DNA from: Penicillium oxalicum
Taxonomy: Eukaryota; Ascomycota; Eurotiomycetes; Eurotiales; Aspergillaceae
Length of the DNA: 64,000 bases
Direction: 5' to 3'
Assembly: GCF_001723175.1 (NCBI RefSeq)
Contig: NC_064656.1
Coordinates: 1,612,001 to 1,676,000 of the forward strand
This document shows, one piece after another, positions 27,913 to 39,120 of the stretch (the stretch's first letter is position 1; each line of letters begins with the position of its first letter). Both the position numbers and the translations under genes were made by a program. The notes beneath the pieces were generated by a model. It saw nothing but the letters and a program-made list of their open reading frames with translations. It searched no databases and was not told the DNA's origin.

Positions 27913-28138
27913 TATCTGACACTTACATTCACTCCCTTCTCCGACCAACTCAAACTCAACAAGCAGTCCTCTCTTGCTTGGTGCAACTTCGCAATATCTG
28001 GCGATTCGTTTGTGCAATTTCAAAGTGGTGGTCTCATCGTTGAAAACCTTCCACCGTTGAAATTCCAACGCATTGGTTCATTCTACCCGAGACGGCGGAA
28101 CTTCTCTGGGCTTTGCATTCTGGACCCCACGTAGACCG

Positions 28139-28159
28139 ATGTCTGCCGCCTGCTCCTGA
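28139..28159 (+). promoter_or_regulatory. Upstream open reading frame of lreA
   Basis: An ATG followed by five more codons and TGA ends seven nucleotides before the lreA ATG at 28167. If the mRNA starts upstream of it, as the long leader suggests, ribosomes would meet this short frame first. Such uORFs commonly lower or condition translation of fungal regulators. Confidence 0.5.
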
Positions 28160-28166
28160 TAGCGTC

Positions 28167-31091
28167 ATGGCAAGCACGATGAATAACTTTGAACTCGAAT
28201 ACTCTGCCGCTGCTCCAGAGAATGATTCCCCCGACACCAGCGACGGAGCTCTACACTCTTCACTATCGTCAAGCGATCCGTCCCTGATGGGCTTCCCAAA
28301 CGGCCATGTGGCGAACTACCCGTTCGCTGAGATGCTCTCGCAGGACTTTGATCCCTCTCTGCAGTCCTTTGATCAAATTCCCAGATCCCAGGGAGAGATC
28401 GAAGGGCGTCTGTCGTCTGTGATGCTGGGGTATGACCCTCCAACGACTGGAGTGTCAATGCCTATCAGTTTGGACTCGAACGGTGCTTTCGCCTATGACA
28501 TTCCAACAACCTACCCCTCCACCACCATGGGCTTAGTGCCCACCATGGACGAGTCCCAAATACAATCCGCATTTCCTTTCCATTCATCCCTGTCGCAGCA
28601 GAACCAATATCTCTCGTCACAGCAACAGGTACCGCTGCCAGAATTATACAACGGCCACACAAGCACCACCACCAATTCGACGGAATCGTTGGAAGACTCG
28701 GACTTTTCACGAGCCAGTGAGCGATCGCAGCAATTGAGTCTTCAGCATTCCATTCAAGACACCCAACGCTATACCCCGTATCCGCCCTCTCAACAGACGA
28801 TATCCTCATATCGCTTATCGCAACCCATTGCCATTCAGCCGAAAAAGCCCATTGCTGCAGTCAAAGGTGAGTGGTCGTCGTCATGTAGCGTAGCCTGCTG
28901 CTGGGCCTGCGTCTCAATCGATCAAGAGCTGACGCCGCTCTGTGTGTCAGAGGACCTTTCGCCAGGCCTGGCGACTCCCGATGCCGTATGTACAGAGCAC
29001 ACTGGAATTTACTCGAATAGTGGATTTGATGTGTTGGGGGTCCTGGTAAGAGACTTACACCTCCGCCAATCTCTTTGCGACCGGGTCAGATGTTCTAATG
29101 ACTTTCCTTAGTCCCGTGTGGCCATGCGACCAAATCCGAAAATCAATATCGGCGCTGTTGATCTGTCTTGCGCCTTCGTCCTCTGTGATCTGAAGCGGGA
29201 GGACCACCCAATCGTGTACGTTTCGGACGCCTTTGAACGATTGACTGGGTACACCAAGAACGAGATCGTCGGCCGCAATTGCCGCTTTCTCCAAGGGCCC
29301 GACGGCCAAATCATCCCGGGCGCCAAGCGAACCTTTGTTGATGGACAGACGGTTCATCGTTTACGATCCACGATTCACGATCGAAGCGAGATCCAGACCA
29401 GTATCATCAACTACCGCAAGGGTGGTCAGCCATTCATGAACTTGATTACGATGATCCCCATCCAGTGGAATTCGGAGGATTACCGATTCTACGTCGGTTT
29501 CCAGGTCGACCTGGTAGAGAAGCCGGACGCGGTCAAGGGACGAAACATCGGTACGGGACGCCCGTAGATTCTTGACCTTCTCACTGCTCGAGAATGACTT
29601 GCTGACCTCCCTTCTACAATAGACGGCACATATAGCGTCAACTACCAACGTGACCAACTACCAAAGTATGTGGTCCCTCCTGCCGAAGTCTTCAGACAAC
29701 GGCCGGATCTGGCCACCCATTTCGGCCATGATGAGGTGACCGCTGTCCTCAACGCCGCGGGTGTTCCAGGCTCTGGCGTGTCACGCCAGTATCTAGATCG
29801 CATCCTGGTTGAAAACTCCGATGATGTGATCCATGTTTTGTCCTTCAACTGCGAATTCCTCTATGTGTCGCCATCATGTAAGCGAATTCTGGAATACGAC
29901 CCATACGAGCTCGTGGGCAAGACACTATCAACTATCTGTCACCCGAGCGACATTGGACCGGTGATTCGTGACCTCCGGGCCAGCACGACGCCAGCGCCCG
30001 TGAGCATTGTATACCGGATTCGACAGAAGTATAAGGGCTACATTTGGTTTGAGGCCCATGGCGCCTGGCATATCGACCCAACACAAGGGCGCAAGTACAT
30101 GGTGATGACTGGTCGTCCTCGGCCAGTATATGCCTTAGACCAGGTTGCCCAGCTTGGATCCAAGGCCGCTCTATCTGAAAATGATATTTGGGCCAAGGTT
30201 TCACTGTCTGGGGTGATCTTGTTTGTGACATCCAAGGTGAAGCCGGTCTTGGGCCGATCTCCCGATGATCTCATTGGCAAGAGCATGCACGAGCTCATGG
30301 ATCTCGACGGTGATCCCAATGCGATCACTGAAGCGCTCGAGCTGGCAGCCAGTGGCCAAGGTCGCGACGACGGCACGAAGAAGAGCGGTGAACCGCCCTC
30401 TTTTCGGCATCAGATGCGACACAAGAAGGGTCACATGCTGTCAGCCCACACCACACTCTACTCTGGCGACTCCCACAATGTGCGCCCTTCGTTCTTGGTT
30501 GCTCAGATACGATTCGCTCGTGCATTCCCTCCTTCGTCGGCTGCTGCATCTGCCGCCGAAGATGAAGAGCTCGGCAATGTGCCCGGTTCATCCAAGTCAA
30601 CGACCCTGACCACAATGGACCCTAATCCACCCATGCAATTTGGCGCGCTGGGCCAGCGCATGCCATTCCTTTCCACGGTCGCCGGCCTGAACGGTCTTCC
30701 CTTGGGTAACCGTAGCATCTCTCCCTCCGATGTCCCCGCTACCTTTTTCACAGAGCTGAACCCTACCCGTGGCTCCAGCTGGCAGATTGAACTTCGTGAG
30801 TTGGAGAAACAAAACCGCGGGCTGGCGGATGAGCTGCAGCGCCTGCTAGCCCGTCGCAAGAAGCGCAAGCGCAAGCAGAGTGCCGTCTCTGTCGAGAAAT
30901 CTTGTGCCATGTGTAGCACAAAAAACACGCCCGAGTGGCGCCGTGGCCCCAGCGGTAATCGTGACTTGTGCAACAGCTGCGGTCTTCGCTGGGCAAAACA
31001 AGTCCGCAACAAGGCGCAGGCCGCGGCTTCGGGGAAAGCCGCCCCAGCAAACGCTCCTGCTCCCGTTGCTGCACCTACGGCGAAGGCGTGA
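28167..31091 (+). CDS. lreA: White-collar 1 / LreA blue-light photoreceptor and GATA transcription factor
   Basis: A flavin-binding blue-light receptor and nuclear transcription factor that acts with its WC-2/LreB partner on light-regulated and developmental genes. I read four exons, 28167-28866, 28951-29045, 29112-29550 and 29623-31091, giving 900 residues with consistent phases. Domains in order: a Gln/Ser-rich N-terminal region; a LOV-type PAS (about 281-395) with GRNCRFLQ, whose Cys322 is the expected flavin-adduct residue; a second PAS (about 470-580); a third PAS (about 600-690); a basic stretch (RRKKRKRK), likely a nuclear signal; and a GATA zinc finger with C-X2-C-X18-C-X2-C at Cys839, 842, 861 and 864. 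The ATG at 28167 is chosen because the frame upstream has only a TTG start, and an out-of-frame uORF precedes it. Intron 1 has two possible in-frame acceptors 45 nt apart. The LETM1-like gene faces it convergently. Confidence 0.95.
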
Positions 31092-32058
31092 AAACTTATG
31101 ATGTTTTCCCCTCCCCACTACTCTTCTGCCCTATATGCTTGTCATCGTTTCAAAAGCGAGTCAGTCTCTGCTGAAGCCTTTTCTCCAAAGGGTTTCATGA
31201 CGTTTGTTCTACCCTCTGACCACTTACCGCGTTTATTTATATCCGCGCGGATGAATGATCGCTTGACGAAGCGGACATTGAGTTTCATCCCATTTTATTA
31301 TATCCTGATATTTCTTTTTGGCGCCTTTCTGGCGACGTTGAAGGAGCATGAGTTTGAGCGAGCGAGCGAGATGGTTTTTTGGTTTGTCTTTTTCTCTTTG
31401 TGGCTGTTATACCCTCCGCCATTTTGAAGATGGCGACGCTGCTATTGTCTTCGGGAAATCTTCTGAATAAACAGGGTTCAGGCGTGTGTTGGGTTCGATC
31501 TTTCTATTTGGGTTTTTTGTTTTTGATTTTTTTTCAACCCCCTGTGACCATGAGCTGTTTATGGATGATCGAATCCATCCACAGAGGTTCCTGTGTCTTT
31601 CTCCCTCTATAAGCTTTGCTCGGGATTGATGTCTGTCTTCAATCTGGCCGGATGCATGATTTCATTTTTGGATCGACAACCGGAGACCCCATAGTTTCTG
31701 GACTGGGCCGTGGTAGGAGTTTGAGCTTCCTGTGGCTTGTCTGTTTCCATGTTGTCTTGATGCCCACTTCGATATGCATAAATTCGTACTTTTTGCCAAA
31801 CATATACGTCTGTCCAACGTGACAAGACATGTTATCCCCTACTTATCATACCATGCTCAGACAACAGGTTCGGGACTGGAAGCTCGAAGAAGAGAATACC
31901 TGTGTCTTTGTCTATTTAAGTGAGATCTAAGCCCAACACCTAGCCCATTCGGTTTTTGTTTGAAGTGGTGTGCTCGAATGGGCAATCTATCCTTGCCGCA
32001 CATCCAAAATAATGTACAGCGGATCGAGAGATGTCAATTCGTCTCCTCCCCTCCCCCG
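31092..32058. other. Convergent 3' intergenic region (lreA / LETM1-like)
   Basis: T-rich DNA between two converging genes, expected to hold both 3' untranslated regions. No gene or RNA is recognised. Confidence 0.6.
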
Positions 32059-33283
32059 TCAGGACCTTGAGACCTCAGCCAAAGCTCGTCTCTCCATCAA
32101 CCAACTCTTCAACCATTCACGCTCTTTAGCCTCAGCCTTGAGCCCCGTCAGCATGGCCGCCACATCGCCACCACCACGTTCCTCCACCGCAATCCGAACC
32201 TCACCCGCACTCAACGCATCCACTCCTCCCTCCCGAATCATCCGATCATCCAGTTCCAGATAATCCAGATACCGCACCAGTCTCGGCCGATACACCAATC
32301 CCGCCAGCACCGCCCCCAGCGCCCGGTCATGCTTCTTCACCAGTCCAAACATCGCACACGCCTGCTGAACCTGCTGCGCACTCGCCTCCTGCGCAAACGA
32401 TCTCCGCGATACTTCCACCAGCACCGCACGCTCCGCCTCACTTCCGGCCAGGCAGACCGTGCGGCCCACGGTCGCCGCATAGGCCTGCTGCGCAAGATTC
32501 CTCCGCTTGGACCCAGCCTCGCGGTCTTTGCCCACTTGTCCCGGTACCCGACACGTCGCGGGGGTGATGGCGCTCCCGAAGATCGGAATGATCAGCGGTG
32601 TGAATTCCCCGCAGATCAGCAGGATCAGGGTGAAGGGGATCATCCGCTGGACATCTCGGGCAGAGCGTCGGACGAGCTGGAACCGCCCGCGGCCTAGCTT
32701 GAGTTCGGGATGGATGGTGTCATTGGACTCGCGAGAGGGAGCCTGAGTCTGAGCCTTGGATCCAACGACGCCGCGAGTGCGCGGTGGCAAGACGGGCAAG
32801 TACGTGGGGAGACCGAGTTCACGTCGAATCGGGATTGAGGCCCGATAGTTGTAGTATACGTTTTTGAGGCCGGTCTTGTAGAAGGCGACGTATGCGGCCG
32901 ACGGCGACGAGTCGCTTCAATTTGTCCGGGGTGGATGCGGATGCAGGCAGAGCGTCGGGCGTGTCGAGCGGTGGAGGGAAGGTGCTGATTGGGGCATTGA
33001 GGTGGGATTGACTGAGGGTTTCGAGTGTGGGTGTGGGTGCGATGAGAGTTGAGGATTTGGTATGTTGGGTGGGAGAGCGCGCGCGTGGTCGGTCTTTGCT
33101 GGCGGCGGAGCTGGCGGCGGCGTGGGCAGTCGCCGAGGTTGAGAATTGAGATCTCGATGGTAGATTATGGAGGTGGAGGTGGTGGTGCAAGTCGAGCGTG
33201 ATGTGGCGATAGGGGGAGTATTTGTGTGGACATGATTGAAGAGGTGTCCGGAGGAGGACACTTCTCGTTGGGAGGGTCGTCAT
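32059..33283 (-). CDS. LETM1-like mitochondrial inner-membrane protein, frame broken near 32,895
   Basis: LETM1/Mdm38-type proteins sit in the mitochondrial inner membrane and act in potassium/proton exchange and ribosome contact. The N-terminus (ATG at 33283) is rich in Arg, Ser, Thr and His and lacks acidic residues at first, like a mitochondrial presequence. The family core follows: a segment with FYKTGLKNVYYNYRAS, then RDVQRMIPFTLILL and the hydrophobic ICGEFTPLIIPIFG, then a charged helical C-terminus. The N-terminal frame and the core frame do not meet. At about 32892-32899 the text reads through VGR into another frame, where AYVAFYKTG is expected. Two lost bases (one GC of a GCGC) would explain this. 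With them the gene would be 409 codons with no intron. No splice pair fits the site. It is either an assembly or sequencing error or a recently broken gene. The rest is open to the stop at 32059. Confidence 0.8.
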
Positions 33284-35133
33284 GTCCGTTGTGGATTGGG
33301 GAGAAGTTGTTGGAATGAGTCCAGGGGCGTTGGTGCGGACCAAAAACGAAGGGTTCCTGGACTCGTGGAGGAAGTGGATGCCGTGTCTTTCAGGCGGCCA
33401 GGTTCATCGAGGAGTTTCACTTTTCAAAACGAATTTGAATTTCATTTGCTCATGTCTCTCAAGGCGGAGAGGTACCGATTTTGTATCTTTGCCAATTCTT
33501 TATTTTATTTTGAAAGATAGAGACACCTTGTAGGTCTCAGGTACTTGGACGGAATCGGAGAGTTAATCAATCATAGTACAGATCAAAATGAGAAATCCAG
33601 TGATTGGTTCCTCGTCACGAGGCTTCAACCACGTACTCGACCATCAAACACTTGGGCTCGCCACACTTTGAGCAGTGATTTTGTCCATGTGCAGGGATGG
33701 ATTCCAACGCGTCGAATTTTGTTCATGATCTATGACTGGAGGAACTGGACGAGATTGAGATTGGTCTTTTCAAGTAAGGACCACCCGGTGACGGCGGGAC
33801 TGCATCGATGATATGAGAGAGACCCGTCCGCTTGTGGGGGTTTCCATTCATAGATTTCTAGAGCCTCTGCCCGCATCTACTGTCCACCCAAGGCTTCAGA
33901 CACTTCAGACTCATAGAAGCAAGAGCGGACCTGGTAGGTATTGGGGTCTTGTGATGGACAATTTAGCGCCATCGCACGCTCTATGCCCTCGAGTTGGAAA
34001 GTCTCTGATCATACTTGCTCGCCTCGGCTCGTCATTCCGTGGGTGAGGAAGAGAAGGGAGACGTTCATGGTTTGCCACCTCCGACGCGGTGCGCGTCTTT
34101 TGATTTGGATGATGTCGACACAGTCTCGATTCGAAAAGGTGATTCTATCTACATCAGGCGGTCTGAGAGGCAGTCAAGAGTGAAGTGTGTGAGTATCTTT
34201 ATATTGGACACACTCTAAACTGAAGGGTCTTCAGTGTAGAGACTTATGGTCTACACCACTACAGACGTAGGTATGTATATAGTTCGTACACTCAACAGTC
34301 AACATAGTCACGATCATCCACTTTTGTCAGAGTGTTGTCGTGTACTCTTTCATTTCCAAGTAACCAGCAGACTCTCTTCCCCCTGTCGCAAGGACTCCAA
34401 GTCAACCTAGTCTCTCCTCTCCACTCGTCACGGACTCGAACAAATCTCTTCCGGTAGACTCGTCGAGACTGGCTCTCAAAATGCTGTCCACGGAGAATTT
34501 CCATTTCGGTATTCGAGACTGATCAGATGACGCGTTTCGTCATCCCACTCCGTGAGCATCTCATGCACTCGATCCTTGACATGACCCCATCTAGACTTCG
34601 ATTCCCGACACTACTCCAGACACGGGACAGAAAGGGACCCGCATGGTCGTCGACTGGTGGAAGATCTCGATTGCGAAACTGCCCCTGAGTCTCCGACCAA
34701 CAGACGGCGCTGGGCCGAGGATTTCACCCCCTGGTTTGAAGTAAATGACGACCGGAAGATCATTTTACACCAGAGGTGGATTTGCCTCTTGCAGTACCTT
34801 GGCCTCCCCCGGGAGGTGGGGAGCATAGTGTCTGGTAGTCTGGGCCTCTCTCCATGCTTAGACAAAGCTTGTTCGCAGACAGATCGACACGCGGTGTTTC
34901 TCCCATTTTAGCATGTCATTTCCCAGAGGGTGGAAGGATTGGGCCACAAGGTCGCATGGTCCGGTGGACATGCCATCCAGCGTTTGGTTTGTGAGATCTA
35001 TATGAGGCCCGTCACGCCCGCAGGCAGCGACCGAGATGGGATCTACATGCAGAAGCGTAAATCAGTCTTCTTTGTACTTGATCATTATTCTTGTGATTAA
35101 CTCCCAAGTCCTTCTCCTCCGTCTTTCAGAGTC
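33284..35133. other. Divergent intergenic region (LETM1-like / pectinesterase)
   Basis: About 1.85 kb holding both promoters. Short frames here have no domain. No RNA gene or repeat is recognised. Confidence 0.6.
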
Positions 35134-36579
35134 ATGAGACTCTTAACTTTGCTCTCGTTGGCGGCCTCGGTGCTGGCAGGAAGTCGCACGTCGGCTCCGT
35201 CTGGTTCCATCGTGGTGGCCAAGTCTGGCGGTACCTACTCTACGGTAAGTAGAGACTTGTCTTTTCACTCAAGAGCTCCTCGTCCGAGGAGGGTAAATGA
35301 AAAGAAAAAAAAAATTCAAATTCAAATCCTGAATGACCCAATGTGCTAATGACAGTTATCTAGATCAATCAAGCCATCTCAGCGTTGAGCACCACTACCA
35401 CCTCCACCCAGACCATCTTCATCAAGGCGGGTACCTATGATGAGCAGGTGTACATTCCCAAACTCGCAGGTGAGCTGATCATCTATGGACAAACAGCAGA
35501 GTAAGTGATATCCATCTCTTTTCCCTCCATGTTGGAGCCTCTTTGATACGGTTCATTGACGACTTTTCCCTCCTTTTCATCTTTTTTTAACAAACTTCCA
35601 GTGACACTTCCTATTCTTCCAACACGGTCACCATCACTCATGGGATCAGCTTGGCGACGGCCAGCAACGATGACAACACCGGTAAGATTCGAAAGAGAGA
35701 ACAAGAAAAGAGGAAGAAATAAAGAAAAAAAAAAGACACGGCCTATCTTGATGACCATCGAGACACTAATTGACCAACCAGCAACACTCCGGAACTACGC
35801 TGCCAAGTCTCGCATCTACAATATCAACGTGAAGAATACATATGGTCAGGGTCATCAGGCTCTTGCTCTCAGTGCCTACAATACTGAACAAGGCTATTAT
35901 GGCTGTCAATTCATTGGATTCCAGGGTATGTCTCTCTCTCTCTCTCTCTCTCTCTCCAGCACTATTGCCGACACATATCCCCCGTCTGCGTCCTGCGTCA
36001 ACCTTTCCACGGGCTCCTATCCCATTACACACTTACTCACACACAAACTCTCTTTCCTCCCTCGTAGATACCGTCCTCGCCGAAACCGGCTACCAAGTCT
36101 ACGCCAAGTGTTACATTGAAGGCGCAGTCGATTTCATCTTTGGCCAGACGGGCAACGCCTGGTTCCACGACTGTGATATCGGTCTCGTCACCTATTCAAC
36201 GGGGACTATCACCGCACAAGGTCGTCCCTCCAGCTCCAGCTCGGGATACTTTGTCATCAACGGCGGCACTGTCAAAGCTGCCCCGGGTCATACGGTGGCT
36301 GCAGGAAGCTATGCGTTGGGTCGGCCCTGGACCGAGTATGCTCGAGTGGTTTTCCAGAAGACGAATCTGAGTGCGGCGATCAAGTCGGCGGGATGGGATG
36401 TGTGGTCATCTAGTTCGCCGAATACGGCGGATGTTTTGTTCGGTGAGTATTCGAACACTGGGAGCGGTGCCTCGGGGACGCGGGCTTCGTTTGCCAAGAA
36501 GTTGTCTTCGGCGGTGTCGATTAGTAGTATCCTCGGGAGTGGATATACAAGCTGGGTGGATACTAGTTATCTTTCTTGA
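35134..36579 (+). CDS. Secreted pectinesterase (pectin methylesterase, CE8 family)
   Basis: Removes methyl esters from homogalacturonan outside the cell, opening plant pectin to lyases and polygalacturonases. I read five exons, 35134-35244, 35364-35500, 35602-35681, 35782-35925 and 36068-36579, giving 327 residues with all phases consistent. A signal peptide is clear (MRLLTLLSLAASVLA, cut near residue 16). The right-handed beta-helix family residues are present: Gln135 in GHQALAL, Gln157 and Asp158 in GFQDTV, Asp179 in GAVDFIFG, and Arg243 in LGRPW. These match the oxyanion-hole glutamines, the two catalytic aspartates and the substrate arginine known in the family. Intron 4 begins with a CT repeat right after its gtatgt donor. 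The next gene on the same strand (QPRTase) is 0.8 kb away and unrelated in role. Regulation by pectin is likely from family knowledge but is not visible here. Confidence 0.94.
35930..35957. repeat. (TC)n microsatellite in pectinesterase intron 4
   Basis: About 27 bp of TC/CT dinucleotide starting four bases after the 5' splice site of intron 4. Confidence 0.9.
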
Positions 36580-37382
36580 AGGGTGGAGAGAGAGATCAAG
36601 GCAGAGGCAGAAGCAGCTTTGTGGAGAGGAAATTGGGGATCGAGCCTCGGGGATCGAGAGGATTGGAAGGCCGGCAAAGCTTGTCATAAAGATCTTCATA
36701 CGACAGAAGTGGAATAGGAGATGAGATGATGAGATAAGGCGATTTGTTTCCCATGAATAAACATTCCTCTCGAAGAAGCAAAGATCATAGATCCGACAAG
36801 TACAACCGATCTTCTTTCCTGTTCATTTCTTTTTCTTCTCTATATGATCAATTGTTATTATTGTTACTATTCTGAATGCCTCTTTTTTCTATCCTACCAC
36901 AACCTCCCCCCCCCCCCAAAAACAAACCACCCCAATAAATTCATCTCGCATATCATATCACCTACTCGTCCCCCCCTTTAAACTCCATCTCCAACTCTCT
37001 CCAATTCTTCCCCCCACTCCCCACCAATCACCATCACCAACCACGTGACTCACCCGAGTCTCCCCGCGCGGGGAACCCCCCGAAACCCGCTCGCCTGCAC
37101 TACCGTTCCGCTATCCGACATTCTTGACATTCTTGGCCGATCTCTTTCCTTTCCTTTCCTTTTTACACTTTCCCCCTCCTCCTGCTGCCCCGCCATTCAT
37201 TCCACCCTGTTGATTTTGATTTTGATTTTCTTTTTTTTTGATATTCTATTTTTCTATTTTTTTTCCATTCCTCTTTTCCACCTTGTGGTCTTCCCTCTCC
37301 GATCCTGTGAAATCAAAGGATCAAATCCCCTCTCCAACCTTTACCTTTATTATTCTAATATTCTCCACCTCCCTTTGAGATC
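36580..37382. other. Intergenic region before the QPRTase gene
   Basis: Pyrimidine-rich plus strand (runs of C and T near 36890-36990 and 37190-37270), as is common upstream of fungal start codons. A CACGTGA site lies at about 37043. No gene is seen. Confidence 0.55.
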
Positions 37383-38585
37383 ATGGCCGCGGCTCATGGG
37401 GACCTGCGTCACCTACTTCCGGGTAACTATAAGCGGCAGATTGCCGACTGGCTTGAGGAAGATTGTCCCAGTCTCGACTATGGTGGATTTGTAGTGGGCG
37501 AGTCGGAGGGTGAGGCTCGCCTTTTGGGGAAGAGCGCGGTAAGTGATGTTTTGATTTATTTGGTTTTGTGTTTCTGGAGAGGGGCTGTGTGTGTGCGCGC
37601 AATGGTTTCTATATTCTCTAGTCTTGAATTTTATGAAACGAGGGTTTCGTTGCTGATTTATACAATAGGGTGTACTTGCCGGCGTGCCGTTCTTCGATGA
37701 GGTGTTTTCTCAATTGGGTTGCTCGTATGTTTTTCCATGATACCTCTATGGAGGGAAGGGGGAGGGATATTCCATCCAGATGGTTTATTATGCGTTGGAG
37801 GAAGAAAAAAGACCAAAAAAGGTCAGACTAACATATATATCGTTCTCCTCTAAACCAGTACCGAATGGCACATCCAAGAAGGCCAGTCCCTCCCCGCCAA
37901 CACCAAAACCCACTGCGCAACCGTGCGCGGTCCCATTCGCAAGATCCTCCTCGGTGAACGTGTCGCCCTCAACATTCTCGCCCGCTGCTCCGGCATCGCC
38001 ACCAAATCCGCTTCTACATTGGCCGCTCTCCGCGCCCAAGGATGGACCGGCATCCTGGCCGGCACCCGCAAGACCACGCCCGGCTTCCGCGTCGTGGAGA
38101 AATACGGTATCTTGGTCGGCGGCGCAGACCCGCACCGCCATGATCTGAGCCACATGACCATGTTGAAGGATAATCATGTCTGGGCATGTGCCAACAACGG
38201 GGCCGGACAGGGCGGCAGGACAAATCCCGAGTCAATTGCGGCGGCGATCCCCAAGGCTGTGGCGGCGGCCAAGGCGGCCGGTGGGTTTGCGACCAAAGTC
38301 GAGGTGGAGGTGAGAAGCGTCGAAGAGGCGGATGCGGCAATTGCGGCGGGCGCCGATGTTATCATGTTGGATAACTTCACGCCGGAGGGGGTCCGGGAGG
38401 CGGCGAGGAGTCTCAAGGAGAAATGGCGTGGGTCCGGGAGGGCGTTCTTGGTTGAGGTCAGTGGTGGCTTGACCGAGGAGAATGCGCCGGCCTATGCCTG
38501 TGCCGATGTGGATATCTTGTCGACCAGTTCGATTCATCAGGGAACCGGCATCGTGGACTTTTCGTTGAAGGTCTCGTTGCGATGA
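37383..38585 (+). CDS. BNA6: Quinolinate phosphoribosyltransferase (nicotinate-nucleotide pyrophosphorylase, carboxylating)
   Basis: Converts quinolinate and PRPP to nicotinate mononucleotide, CO2 and pyrophosphate, the step where the kynurenine route enters NAD synthesis. I read three exons, 37383-37538, 37669-37724 and 37859-38585, giving 312 residues, close to the usual 280-310. Visible family motifs are EWHIQEG (73-79) after GVPFFDEVF, LLGERVALNILARCSGIAT (101-119), TRKTTPG (140-146) with Arg141 and Lys142, PHRHDL (162-167), KDNH (174-177), and a C-terminal phosphate-site region with VEVEVRS, DVIMLDN and EVSGG. All are typical substrate and phosphate contacts. The ATG at 37383 sits after a long pyrimidine-rich leader and has a favourable context. 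No targeting signal is seen, so it is probably cytosolic. Confidence 0.95.
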
Positions 38586-39120
38586 GTGACCTCGATACAT
38601 CCAGAGTGCCAGGAGATGGTGCAAGACACAACCTCTTTTTGAAAACGGTTGGTGAGGTCGATGGACTTGATATACTTGGGGACCTGCATGACTCCCCGGT
38701 ACGTTTTGGACAGAAAGGCCAAGTTGGAAAAAAAAACAAGAACGAAAAAGAGTGACGGCGTCTAATCTCACCTCAATAGTAATGATCAAAGTTGAAAAAA
38801 AAACACATCAGAAACATTCCATTCCTCAGGTGATGCTTCAATGCAATTAGAATATACAAGAGAATGCAATACAACAAAGAGGTAAAGTACGGCCAGTGTC
38901 GACCTATGTCAGTCGAATGACGCCTCCCACAAACGCCGTCATCAATCATCGTGACTTTGCATCATCTCGTAGCAGGAAAAGAAAAGAAGCGTACTCAGCC
39001 AACACGCCGCGGAGTAGTGAAGGAACCAGAGGACAAAGTGGGTATATCATCAGACAGGGGTACACAAGGGGAAAAGAAAGTTCCTCAGAATTCTTCATCA
39101 ATCGCGCAGACGCCTGAGAA
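38586..39120. other. Convergent 3' region (QPRTase / ApsB)
   Basis: About 0.5 kb between converging genes, expected to hold both 3' untranslated regions. Nothing else is seen. Confidence 0.6.

Larger units (their letters stand above)
13398..28166. other. 14.8-kb divergent intergenic region between the Zn2Cys6 gene and lreA
   Basis: No gene can be supported here. The many short frames on both strands lack domains and conserved composition. Visible elements are a T18 run (18770-18787), a TTTCCTC tandem tract (about 17991-18021), repeated TACTGTA/TACAGTA heptamers, GGTAGGTA/TACCTACC clusters (14425, 18466, 21796, 26217), GATCGATC sites (15486 and 27905) and a G15 run (27770-27784). Long promoters, long 5' leaders, non-coding RNAs or small unannotated genes are all possible. 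Confidence 0.55.

Noticed and set aside
28986..28995. Ten-base intron gtatgtacag in lreA exon 2
   Set aside because: Far too short to be spliced, and reading through keeps the frame.
32059..33283. Intron explaining the LETM1-like frame change
   Set aside because: No GT-AG pair with a branch point lies at the junction, and both sides of the break align continuously with the expected family sequence.
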